Part shown: positions 7,199 through 14,685 of the stretch, in pieces
Layout of the letters: each line of letters starts with the position of its first letter
How positions within the stretch are numbered: position 1 is the first letter of the stretch
Virus record (IMG/VR): IMGVR_UViG_3300020430_000084
Location: 1 to 25,249 of that record
Origin: a virus
DNA: 25,249 nt
Direction: 5' to 3' (one strand)
Position numbers and translations under genes: made by a program
Notes under the pieces: model-generated
Told to the model about the DNA's origin: nothing
Database searches by the model: none
What the model saw: the letters and a program-made list of their open reading frames with translations, nothing else

Positions 7199-7876
7199 TC
7201 AAAGTTCCAGCCACTGAGAAGGATGCGTTGATCCTTGATGGTAATCTGGGTTCTCAGGTTTGAGTGTAACTCTGACATCACCAGGAATAACAATACGCTC
7301 TCCCTTACGATCAGCAAACTGCTGAGTGAAGTGTCCAATCTTACTTGGGAAGATCACAACCGTGCCCTCCGTGGGAGTAATGGTATAAACATTACAGTTG
7401 TACTTATTGTATCCACCGATCAGATTCCTTTGAATCGCTGTGGAGAAGAGATCACCAACACACTCATTCGGATTCTTCTCTTGTGCAACACAGAATTTAT
7501 CCGAAGTTGAATCAGTATTCAAATAATACACAAAACTCAAATCAGAAGCATTGTGATTATGAGGTTTGACTGATGGAGTCTCATTATCTTTGTGGTATCC
7601 AACCCACGACTTGATGATATGATAATCCAACTTTGAATGATCAACGATCATACAGTCAAAGTAATTATCAATATGAGTTCTTAGTTCTTTGAAGAATGGT
7701 TTGCAGCATTCTTTTTGATGAGCAAAGATCCTACCAGAATATTCTGGACTCTCGTTCTCATACCCATTAAACCAATAGTCACGGAGTTCATCAAGATGCT
7801 CTTTGATAAGGTCGTGACACTCCACCTCCCCCTGATAAACCATCAGAGGGAATGCTTCATGTACCTTGTAGGTCAT
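7199..7876 (-). CDS. Putative 2OG-Fe(II) oxygenase, 225 aa
   Basis: This is a double-stranded beta-helix type oxygenase of the phage 2OG-FeII_Oxy_5 kind. Residues 104-118 read VKPHNHNASDLSFVYYL, giving H106 and H108 as candidate iron ligands. GTVVIFPSKIGHFTQQ supplies H182, and GERIVIPGDVRVTL supplies R194 as the likely 2-oxoglutarate-binding arginine followed by the last core strand. The N-terminal half (HEAFPLMVYQGEV) matches the usual opening strand of such proteins. The substrate is unknown; hydroxylation of a virion or host protein is possible. The ATG overlaps the stop of the upstream fibre-domain gene as ATGA, so it is translated with the spike/fibre genes. Confidence 0.75.
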   Translation of the reverse strand: MTYKVHEAFPLMVYQGEVECHDLIKEHLDELRDYWFNGYENESPEYSGRIFAHQKECCKPFFKELRTHIDNYFDCMIVDHSKLDYHIIKSWVGYHKDNETPSVKPHNHNASDLSFVYYLNTDSTSDKFCVAQEKNPNECVGDLFSTAIQRNLIGGYNKYNCNVYTITPTEGTVVIFPSKIGHFTQQFADRKGERIVIPGDVRVTLKPENPDYHQGSTHPSQWLEL

Positions 7877-8481
7877 TTGCCGTTGATATTATATTCCCTA
7901 TTATCGCCTGGATAGTCCAGTGGTGTCAACCCCTGATACTCTGAAATGTTCTTGGTAACATCCTTACGAACACCATACACAACAAAATCACAGTTGATTG
8001 CTGTGCCCGCATTGTTTTTAATAGAGACTCTAGACCCCCATTCAACCTTCTCAACAAACAGTTCTTGCCAGTGACCATTAGGAGTCAATGTAATACCCAA
8101 AGTCTCCATGTCAACAAGATCCTTCCAGTATTCTGGAAGTTGAATGTAATTCTCGTTTACAAGTTTGCCCCTAAAGTATACCTCTGCATCTGGTCCTTCA
8201 AGACAAATATATCTCAGTCTATGACCTTCTTTAGTTGGGTGAGAGATATCAAAAGATTTCTTTGCATCCCAAATCGGTGCTTTTACAGACAAGATTCCTC
8301 CTGCCCACTTCAAATCAGTGCATTCAATAAAGTTATGCGTCCTCAGAGGACATGCGTCTGCTGGATAGTCGTTATCACCAGTCCATGGATAGATAGGAAA
8401 TCTCCAATCACTAGTGGGAGCACCACTCCATGTACCGTCACAAGCAGGACTGCCGTTTATTTCTGTTACAAATTCGGGCAT
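7873..8481 (-). CDS. Tail fibre/spike-associated structural protein, 202 aa, second copy of the shared domain
   Basis: Residues about 72-192 form a domain also present in the next gene upstream: AKKSFDISHPTKEGHRLRY, CLEGPDAEVYFRGKL, LPEYWKDLV, a core strand around residues 128-134, and a C-terminal EYQGLTPLDYPGDNREYNI. This K-F-I-x-HP...EGP...VY-RG pattern occurs at the C-termini of phage fibre and appendage proteins. The N-terminal 60 residues are different from its neighbour: short, with aromatic and W/P-rich segments and three cysteines. A GAGG lies five bases before the ATG, and only two bases separate it from the upstream stop. It probably arose by tandem duplication and then changed its N-terminus. 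It has no enzymatic signature. Confidence 0.7.
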   Translation of the reverse strand: MPEFVTEINGSPACDGTWSGAPTSDWRFPIYPWTGDNDYPADACPLRTHNFIECTDLKWAGGILSVKAPIWDAKKSFDISHPTKEGHRLRYICLEGPDAEVYFRGKLVNENYIQLPEYWKDLVDMETLGITLTPNGHWQELFVEKVEWGSRVSIKNNAGTAINCDFVVYGVRKDVTKNISEYQGLTPLDYPGDNREYNINGK

Positions 8482-8483
8482 AA

Positions 8484-9254
8484 TTACCTCTTCGTGTCGT
8501 AATGATATCCAGATACTGAATACTCATCATTATTGCCTGGATAATCTGCAGGAGTTGAACCTTCGTACTCTGAAATAAGTCTCTCCCCATCCATACGTTC
8601 ACCATAGACATGATAATGACAGTTAATGGGTTTATCAGAGTCAAGGAAGACTCTATTATCTTCAATCTTTTGAACAACAATACTTTGATGACCTCCCACT
8701 GGAGTAATAGAGACAGTAATTGAATCTGAATCTACCAAATTTTTCCAATATTCTGGAAGATCAATAGTATTATGATTCTTCAGTTTACCTCTTATGTATA
8801 CGTCATTTGTTGGTCCTTCAGGACAGGTATGACGTAATCTCCAACCTTTTTTAGTTGGGTGAGGAATGTCAAAATTCTTCTTTGCTGAGAGAATATGAAC
8901 CCCACAACGAGACTTAACTTCACCTTGAGCGGTGATGTCACCTCCAGCATTAATATTCTGAGCAGCATCTACAACACCTAAAAATGCTGCTGGACCATCA
9001 ACAGCAAGAGAATATGGGTTATTAATTCCTGTACAAAGAGCACCAGGAATCAGTGGAGGTACTGTAATATCTGCGTTTGATGCTGGACCAATCATGACAG
9101 TTGCTGTCAAAAATGGTGGAATATCCCCAACAACCATGGGACCTTCAAGAAAAGCACCACCTCTAATTTGAAGTGGTCCTTTACCAAGAACCATGGTGGG
9201 GTCACCCTCACCAACATATAACGTCTTTTTAACTTCTAAATCAGGTACTTTCAT
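8484..9254 (-). CDS. Tail fibre/spike-associated structural protein, 256 aa, first copy of the shared domain
   Basis: The N-terminus (residues 5-45, LEVKKTLYVGEGDPTMVLG) is made of short beta strands with G and P turns, like a trimeric fibre shaft or adaptor. Residues 122-241 carry the shared domain: AKKNFDIPHPTKKGWRLRH, CPEGPTNDVYIRGKL, LPEYWKNLV, SITVSITPVGGHQSI, SEYEGSTPADYPGNNDEY. The equivalent domain lies in the 202-aa protein just downstream. Its start codon overlaps the stop of the beta-helical spike gene by one base (TAATG), showing coupling with the spike module. A baseplate spike or short fibre role is inferred from this position and fold. Confidence 0.72.
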   Translation of the reverse strand: MKVPDLEVKKTLYVGEGDPTMVLGKGPLQIRGGAFLEGPMVVGDIPPFLTATVMIGPASNADITVPPLIPGALCTGINNPYSLAVDGPAAFLGVVDAAQNINAGGDITAQGEVKSRCGVHILSAKKNFDIPHPTKKGWRLRHTCPEGPTNDVYIRGKLKNHNTIDLPEYWKNLVDSDSITVSITPVGGHQSIVVQKIEDNRVFLDSDKPINCHYHVYGERMDGERLISEYEGSTPADYPGNNDEYSVSGYHYDTKR

Positions 9255-9838
9255 TATAGAAATCCTCCTCCTCTCTGTTGACTCTCAAATGCAGATGTTC
9301 CTTTAGAAGCCTTAACCGTTGTTCCAGAATCAGCACAATCAATTAATCCACCGTAAAAATTAAGCGCAGCATTACCAACCAGTTCACATGTACCAGATGA
9401 TAAAAATTTAGCAACCGCATCACCATCAATCTCAATATTTTTAGATTTTATGGTAATCTTTTCATTAGACTCAATATTAATATGTCCACTCTGGTTATTA
9501 GGACCAGTCGCTTTTATATCAATATTTCTAGCATCTAATCTAATTCTTCCCTTCGGTGCTTTAAGTATTATATCACCTCTCGCGGCATTTATCACCATGG
9601 AAGTATCATCCACAGGATCTTCACCACAATGAATCTGATAGACTCCAGGACACCTATTGATTGTTCCTCCTGCCATCGTACCAGATGACATGAGCATCAT
9701 ATAATGTTCAGCAGACATACCAGGATGTCCATTGCGGACTATAACTCCAGCATATTCATACTTTGGAGTTATATGCCCAAACTTAATATGTCCGAAGTCG
9801 TTGCCCAGTTCTATTGGGTTATGAATCTTTGGTGACAT
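9254..9838 (-). CDS. Beta-helical tail spike protein, 194 aa, like the C-terminal part of T4 gp5 / VgrG
   Basis: Residues 85-140 are a run of alternating short strands (SMVINAARGDIILKAP, GRIRLDARNIDIKA, GHINIESNEKITIKSKNIEI) typical of the triple-stranded beta-helix at the needle of T4 gp5 and of VgrG proteins. The N-terminal half contains a G/H/M-rich segment, and the C-terminus ends FESQQRGGGFL. T4 carries such a needle as the C-terminal domain of gp5; here the gp5-like protein directly upstream lacks it, so this small gene probably supplies the membrane-piercing needle as a separate subunit. It begins 15 bases after the stop of the gp5-like gene and its stop overlaps the next start. Confidence 0.7.
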   Translation of the reverse strand: MSPKIHNPIELGNDFGHIKFGHITPKYEYAGVIVRNGHPGMSAEHYMMLMSSGTMAGGTINRCPGVYQIHCGEDPVDDTSMVINAARGDIILKAPKGRIRLDARNIDIKATGPNNQSGHINIESNEKITIKSKNIEIDGDAVAKFLSSGTCELVGNAALNFYGGLIDCADSGTTVKASKGTSAFESQQRGGGFL

Positions 9839-9853
9839 TTTTTATTATACCTA

Positions 9854-12763
9854 TTAGTATCCGCCGCCATATCCGCCGCCACCAGATGGTGGAGATGGTG
9901 GTGGAGATGGTGGTGGTGGCGTTGGAGGTGATGGTGGTGGCGCAGACGGAGGTGCTGGCGAAGGAGCACTCGGTGGTGCTGGAGCAGGTGAAGGAGGCGC
10001 TGGTGATGGTGGAGCAGCAGGAGGAGTTGCCTGCATTGGTGACCCAACATTTGCATTAGGAAGAACTGTGCCCATATTATTTGGAGTTCCATCAGTATTT
10101 GCAGCATCACCAAGGTATGCATTAGAAACAACTGTCTGACCCGTGGTTGGTGTATCAGACGCAGTTGGTTGCTGTGCTCCAGTTGGTCTTGTAGGTCCAA
10201 GAACAGTCAGTATCTGACCACCTGACCATCTGAATCTACTGTCATAATTAGCCAAACTTTCAGCAATACTATCCCATACAAGTGGATGAGGATTTCTTGT
10301 ATGTGTAGCACCCAGCATCTTCACACCTCTATGTTGATGTGTTGGACCGAAGTATGGTTTTCCATTAATATATCCAGCAAATTCAGGGTTGGCAACAATA
10401 CCAACACAATTAACTACAGACACAACTCCAATAAGATTCGTAATAACATCGTCTGGCAGATCACCATCCTTATCATCACCAATCCTCTCAACACAGAAGA
10501 CAGGTTTTAATACTGCATTATAACCTGTTTCAGATTCAATGTAGATAAGAGGTCTCTCAATGAAACCTTTTCCTGCTTTGACAATTCTAAGGGATTGAAG
10601 AACACCAAATGGACCAAATGTGGGAACTACTTCTGACCCATTACTTGGTTCAATTACAACTTTGTCACCAGCACTATAATTTATACCATGATTCTCGATA
10701 TTAATGTCACACAAATAGAGTATTGTAGGATAACTGCCAATATCCATAGTTGGGAAGGCATCAAATTCTGTTTCCCCATTTGGTCCTGTGCCAGGAATGA
10801 CAGTTGTTCTTCTAAGTCTTGACAATCTCTCTTCTTGAGTCTCCCCACTAGGAAGTCTACTTCCAGAATCAGGATCTCCCTGACCGCCGCCGCCACCTGG
10901 GGTCACTCTGCCTCCAGGTCCGATGACAGGAACGCCACCTTCAAGAATTCTTCTATCTCCAGGAGCAATTAAAGTATCATCGTCTCCTAAATTAATATCT
11001 GTAGAACTATCCCCTCCAGGTGGGAATTTTTCCCATCTACCATCTCCCCTTTTTACTACAGTCCAATCTGCTGGTGCCCAAACTCTACCATCACCACCAA
11101 GATCTCCGTCTGGTCTGGTTAAAAATCCACCACCAGGATCCTTCACAACAACCTGAACAACTTTAAGTGTAGGTTCTCCAGTTTGAGGATCAAATCCACC
11201 ATCTGGAGCAGTTACAACTTGGGTACGTACTCCGCCACCTTTACCACAATTATCTGTAATTTTTAGTTTAGGTGTTTTTTTATATCCCAATCCACCAGCA
11301 ACTAAGTCAATACCCAAAAGTTGTCCTGCAGCACTAATAATTGCATTTCCTTTAGCACCAGATCCACCTCCACCCCAGAATTGAACTGTAGGGGGTCCAC
11401 AGAATACAGGTCCAACATTACACTTGCTTGCAGCAGAAGTTGCATCACTAATTAAATTATCAAAATCAATCATTGCAAGATTGTCAATATCAACCAGGTT
11501 TGTAGCATCTGCAGCAAGTTGCTTTGCACTGTTGATAATTGAATCCAAATTCAATTCCATTGGTGGAGATCCACCATCAAAAATACTCCACTCTTTAGTA
11601 TCTGGACACTCTTGATTCTCTTCACAAGCAAGGAATCCTGCAATTTGTCCTAAGATTCCAAGGATAGATCCAGCAATACTAAATGCTCCACCAAGTAAAG
11701 AAGAGATATTGCCGATAATTGAATCAATAGCACCCGCTAAAGCACCAAGAGTATTACCTAAAAGACTACCAATAAAGTTCTGAACTGCACATGCAGGAAC
11801 ATTGATATACTTATCAAGCATATCTGTGAGAAAATTACCCACCATTGATTTAAGGTTGCCTATCATCTTATTAAACAGACAAACAATCAGTTCAATAAGG
11901 GCATCCTTTGCAACCTTTGCCTTATCTCTATCTGGAGGGTTAATTAGTTCTATTAATTTTTTGGTCTGTTCGTTGATTTGTTCTTCAACAAACTTCCTAA
12001 TTTCTTTGAATAAAGTTTTGAGACCGAGAGATATAAATTCAGATGCTTCAGAAGCTTTTTCTTGAATCCACTGCCGCTTATCAGAAATCCACCCTTGAGC
12101 AGCAGTCTCCCAAGTATTTAATTGGTCCGTAGCTCTCTCAATCTTTTGTATTAGTTCCTTCATATAGATGCCTAAAGCACCCAAATTAGTTTTATCACAC
12201 TCAGTAGGAACAGATAAAGGGAACGATGGTTCCTTTACCATCGTCTTGTCACTAAGTGACATAATATTTGGATGAGTAAACCCTTCTAACGGTTTACCCT
12301 GTGTAGCAGGAATAGAATAACCACCAACAAGATCCCAATCCTTATATCCACTAAAAGGAATGAATCCATTATTGTTTGGTTGATTCTTAGTTAAAAGAAT
12401 CTGGTCATTATTTGGAATAGTTCCGACATAAATTGGATCTTCTTTTTTTGCAGGATCTCCCCAGAACCCAAAGATTTGAGATCCTTGAGTGATACCTGGA
12501 GTTAATCCAGTTTTTTTATGTCCAGATCCTGCACTAGAAGAAGATATTACAACCCAAGGAAGTTGATCATCAGGTTGAACATTTTTGTCAGGAGAATGAA
12601 CGCCTTTTATTCTAACCTTTACACGATATCCCCAGTTTTTTAATTCGGCACGATCAGCTTTAAGCTCGTCGTCCCTGGACCAAACTTCTCTGGGTGCTAC
12701 AACGCCTTCCCAAAACAGGGAAGACCTTCCTTTATCGTAAAATGGATGCTGAATGAAAGACAT
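9854..12763 (-). CDS. gp5: gp5-like baseplate hub/spike protein with OB fold and proline-rich tail, 969 aa
   Basis: Residues about 15-120 match the OB-fold domain of T4 gp5: FWEGVVAP, RVKVRIKGVHSP, DQLPWVVISSS, GSQIFGFWGD, DPIYVGTIP. This domain sits on the gp27 hub under the tail tube. Residues 200-275 are helical and charged, and 322-380 hold a hydrophobic G/S/I/L-rich stretch ending in cysteines. Residues 490-750 contain repeats of the G-x-G-Y/F...P type (GLGYKKTPKLKI, GKGFIERPLIYI) also seen in gp53 here. Residues 914-969 are almost only P, S and A, ending GGGGYGGGY. I see no T4-type lysozyme domain or catalytic residues, unlike T4 gp5 (575 aa), so the name rests on the OB fold and position. 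CP12 ends ten bases upstream. Confidence 0.72.
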   Translation of the reverse strand: MSFIQHPFYDKGRSSLFWEGVVAPREVWSRDDELKADRAELKNWGYRVKVRIKGVHSPDKNVQPDDQLPWVVISSSSAGSGHKKTGLTPGITQGSQIFGFWGDPAKKEDPIYVGTIPNNDQILLTKNQPNNNGFIPFSGYKDWDLVGGYSIPATQGKPLEGFTHPNIMSLSDKTMVKEPSFPLSVPTECDKTNLGALGIYMKELIQKIERATDQLNTWETAAQGWISDKRQWIQEKASEASEFISLGLKTLFKEIRKFVEEQINEQTKKLIELINPPDRDKAKVAKDALIELIVCLFNKMIGNLKSMVGNFLTDMLDKYINVPACAVQNFIGSLLGNTLGALAGAIDSIIGNISSLLGGAFSIAGSILGILGQIAGFLACEENQECPDTKEWSIFDGGSPPMELNLDSIINSAKQLAADATNLVDIDNLAMIDFDNLISDATSAASKCNVGPVFCGPPTVQFWGGGGSGAKGNAIISAAGQLLGIDLVAGGLGYKKTPKLKITDNCGKGGGVRTQVVTAPDGGFDPQTGEPTLKVVQVVVKDPGGGFLTRPDGDLGGDGRVWAPADWTVVKRGDGRWEKFPPGGDSSTDINLGDDDTLIAPGDRRILEGGVPVIGPGGRVTPGGGGGQGDPDSGSRLPSGETQEERLSRLRRTTVIPGTGPNGETEFDAFPTMDIGSYPTILYLCDINIENHGINYSAGDKVVIEPSNGSEVVPTFGPFGVLQSLRIVKAGKGFIERPLIYIESETGYNAVLKPVFCVERIGDDKDGDLPDDVITNLIGVVSVVNCVGIVANPEFAGYINGKPYFGPTHQHRGVKMLGATHTRNPHPLVWDSIAESLANYDSRFRWSGGQILTVLGPTRPTGAQQPTASDTPTTGQTVVSNAYLGDAANTDGTPNNMGTVLPNANVGSPMQATPPAAPPSPAPPSPAPAPPSAPSPAPPSAPPPSPPTPPPPSPPPSPPSGGGGYGGGY
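9857..10024 (-). repeat. Low-complexity proline-rich coding tract
   Basis: This stretch encodes residues 914-969 of the gp5-like protein. The plus strand is nearly all GGTGGA/GGTGGT/GGAGCA-type triplets, and the protein reads as PPSPAP and PPPPSPPPSPP units before a GGGGYGGGY end. Tracts of this kind change length by replication slippage. The frame stays open throughout. Confidence 0.8.
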
Positions 12764-12773
12764 TTATGATAAA

Positions 12774-13001
12774 TCAATCGTCGTATACTAAACACTCTGG
12801 TTCTGATGGATTCTGATCACAGAACAGTTCTAAGTAAGTGGGATCATGATGATCTCCAGCTTCAATTTCTTTCTTGTGATTTTCTACATACTCTTCCAGA
12901 TCATGCAGTTCGCCTTCAATGTGACGACGCATTTGTGGATTGGTTGTAGGATCTCGAAGAATCTCTTTATCCTTCTCGATGTGTGCTTCGATGTTTTCCA
13001 T
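12774..13001 (-). CDS. cp12: CP12, Calvin-cycle inhibitor (phage auxiliary metabolic gene)
   Basis: This 75-aa protein ends LELFCDQNPSEPECLVYDD, the hallmark CP12 C-terminus: C61 and C70 with eight residues between them enclosing DNP-like QNP, then YDD. In cyanobacteria this disulphide-bearing tail enters the active site of GAPDH, and CP12 clamps GAPDH and phosphoribulokinase to shut down the Calvin cycle. Cyanophages use CP12 to steer host carbon toward NADPH and nucleotides. The N-terminal half is helical and charged (MENIEAHIEKDKEIL, GELHDLEEYVENHKKEI). It lacks the N-terminal cysteine pair and the usual AWDxVEE core, so PRK binding may be altered. It lies between the hub and gp5-like genes, 23 bases downstream of an AATAAATA box. 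Confidence 0.85.
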   Translation of the reverse strand: MENIEAHIEKDKEILRDPTTNPQMRRHIEGELHDLEEYVENHKKEIEAGDHHDPTYLELFCDQNPSEPECLVYDD

Positions 13002-13023
13002 GATGGTTTATCGAGTTATTGAT

Positions 13024-13031
13024 TATTTATT
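13024..13031 (-). promoter_or_regulatory. Candidate late promoter before cp12
   Basis: The minus strand reads AATAAATA, one mismatch to TATAAATA, 23 bases before the cp12 ATG. It overlaps the last bases of the hub gene including its TAA stop. If real, cp12 and the gp5-like gene would be transcribed late. Confidence 0.4.
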
Positions 13032-14658
13032 AGTATAATTCCAGATAATCATCTGGATTGAAGTTAGGATCATCATATCCAGCATCTAAATCAACGTCAT
13101 AACTCTCACCTTTACCCGTATTTGTGCGATCAATAACATTTCCACCACTATCAGTAGTGCCATTTGGTTCCCAAGTGCCACTATTCCATCTGTTAACGAG
13201 ATCTCTCTCTTCCGCAGCTAAGGTTCGTGCTATCTCCTGATCAGTATTACCAAACTCGGAGAATGGGTTAGACGATTTAGAACCAAATATACCTTTTGGA
13301 CTTTCTTGCCCAGTTGTTACAGGACTTTGAGTTGACGCTGTACTTCTATTTGGTTGTCTGCCGTATGAATCCCTGACTAATCTCATTTTAGTCATTGTAT
13401 GACTTTGAGTCAAGTGTGTGCATACATCCGCACAAATATAAAGACCACTTAACTCCTTATCAAAGTCTTCACCTTTTTCCATTTTAGCATCTTTTTGAGG
13501 GAAGTCTGCATGGATGATAGTTCCTGCTCTTATAGTGTAGTCACCTGGAATAACAATTTCAATTTCTAAACTGAATAGTTTATTGTAAGTCATAGCACTT
13601 TGCAGTATGACTTCATCCAACTTTAGATTCGGTTCTGTTGCCTGATCCACCTGTTCTTCTACAGAACCTGTAGGCAAATTGCCAACATTATCTGTTTTGG
13701 TAAATCTTTTAGATACCGTGCTCTGGAATAGATCAGTAAAAATCTTTGCTAATTCTGGAACTTCAATACCACCATGTACTTTTTGCTCTTCAGTTGTTAT
13801 CTCTTGTGCTTTTGTATTGAATACGTGAGAATAAGTATTTGATGTTTCTAATATTGTACCATATCCACCAGATTTAAGATTCTTAGATACACTTATACTT
13901 TGATCTGCATTAAAACTAACAATCTTAGATTCATATCCTACAGGAAGTTCCGTACTATTATTGTAGATATACGCCCTAGTAGCATCCGTATCATCGAATA
14001 AGTTATCAATAGATCTGAAATTATACCCATCAAAGGTCTCATAAAATAAGTATCCAGCACTATTTTGTGACTTAGCAGAGACTCCTCTAGTAGCAATCTC
14101 TCCAAGCAATCTAAAAGGTTTCTTTCCTCTACCTTCGACATTTAACTTATTTGCAGTGGTATCTAATACTATATTTTTTTGACTCTTCAATATATCGCTA
14201 ATAATTGTAGATGCAGTGGCACTAATCTCACCATCAAATCTACGATAAACTTCACATGCAGTCAAATCGTTAGCAACAGCTTCTCTTGAGAATAAGTCAA
14301 TTACATAAATCAATCCACTCTGAGAAGAGCTAATATTTCTTATTTTCTCAATATAGAGAGCAGTATCATCCTCATACTTTAGTTTGTTGCCATAAGCATC
14401 TTCAATATTTAAATGAACTTTCTCTGATCCAGATAACTTAAGAAACTGTAATGCTGATATCGCCTCAGATCCCCCACCAACTTCATGTCCAGAATCTGCG
14501 ACCAAAATCGAGAATCTTACTGTTGGTTCCAGTATACTCTCATAGTAATCACATTCAACCACACCAGCGGAGATGTCCTTACTTTCATTAACTTTATTTG
14601 AAAATATTTCTAATTTTGAGATATTTCCAGATTTTGCTGCTACGTTTGGTGTAGACAT
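13030..14658 (-). CDS. gp27: Baseplate hub protein, gp27-like, 542 aa
   Basis: This is likely the trimeric hub that links the tail tube to the gp5 spike. The N-terminal segment (KLEIFSNKVNESKDISAGVVECDYYESILEPTV, split here by residues 15-47) resembles the first tube-like domain of T4 gp27 and related hub proteins. Residues 48-150 contain alternating strands with EKVHLNIEDAYG and ALYIEKIRN. Residues 395-450 (IVIPGDYTIRAGTIIHADF, LYICADVCTHLTQSHTMTK) resemble the second hub domain with its beta-barrel. The last 90 residues are polar and disordered. It is longer than T4 gp27 (391 aa). Position directly after the tape-measure genes and before the gp5-like spike gene supports the hub role. The symbol is by analogy; sequence similarity to T4 itself is weak. 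Confidence 0.62.
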   Translation of the reverse strand: MSTPNVAAKSGNISKLEIFSNKVNESKDISAGVVECDYYESILEPTVRFSILVADSGHEVGGGSEAISALQFLKLSGSEKVHLNIEDAYGNKLKYEDDTALYIEKIRNISSSQSGLIYVIDLFSREAVANDLTACEVYRRFDGEISATASTIISDILKSQKNIVLDTTANKLNVEGRGKKPFRLLGEIATRGVSAKSQNSAGYLFYETFDGYNFRSIDNLFDDTDATRAYIYNNSTELPVGYESKIVSFNADQSISVSKNLKSGGYGTILETSNTYSHVFNTKAQEITTEEQKVHGGIEVPELAKIFTDLFQSTVSKRFTKTDNVGNLPTGSVEEQVDQATEPNLKLDEVILQSAMTYNKLFSLEIEIVIPGDYTIRAGTIIHADFPQKDAKMEKGEDFDKELSGLYICADVCTHLTQSHTMTKMRLVRDSYGRQPNRSTASTQSPVTTGQESPKGIFGSKSSNPFSEFGNTDQEIARTLAAEERDLVNRWNSGTWEPNGTTDSGGNVIDRTNTGKGESYDVDLDAGYDDPNFNPDDYLELY

Positions 14659-14685
14659 GGTAACTATTGATTACTTATTATTTAA

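Noticed and set aside
8484-9254. A peptidase S74 intramolecular chaperone domain at the fibre-domain C-terminus
   Set aside because: The catalytic pattern of S74 domains is not visible; the HP...EGP...VY-RG pattern is a different appendage domain.
9811-10200. Minus-strand frame full of H, L and Q
   Set aside because: It is the out-of-frame reading of the proline-rich tract of the gp5-like gene; the repeats keep all frames open.
9854-12763. A T4-like lysozyme domain in the gp5-like protein
   Set aside because: I looked for the expected lysozyme-type catalytic pattern between the OB fold and the C-terminus and saw none; the middle is helical or G-rich.
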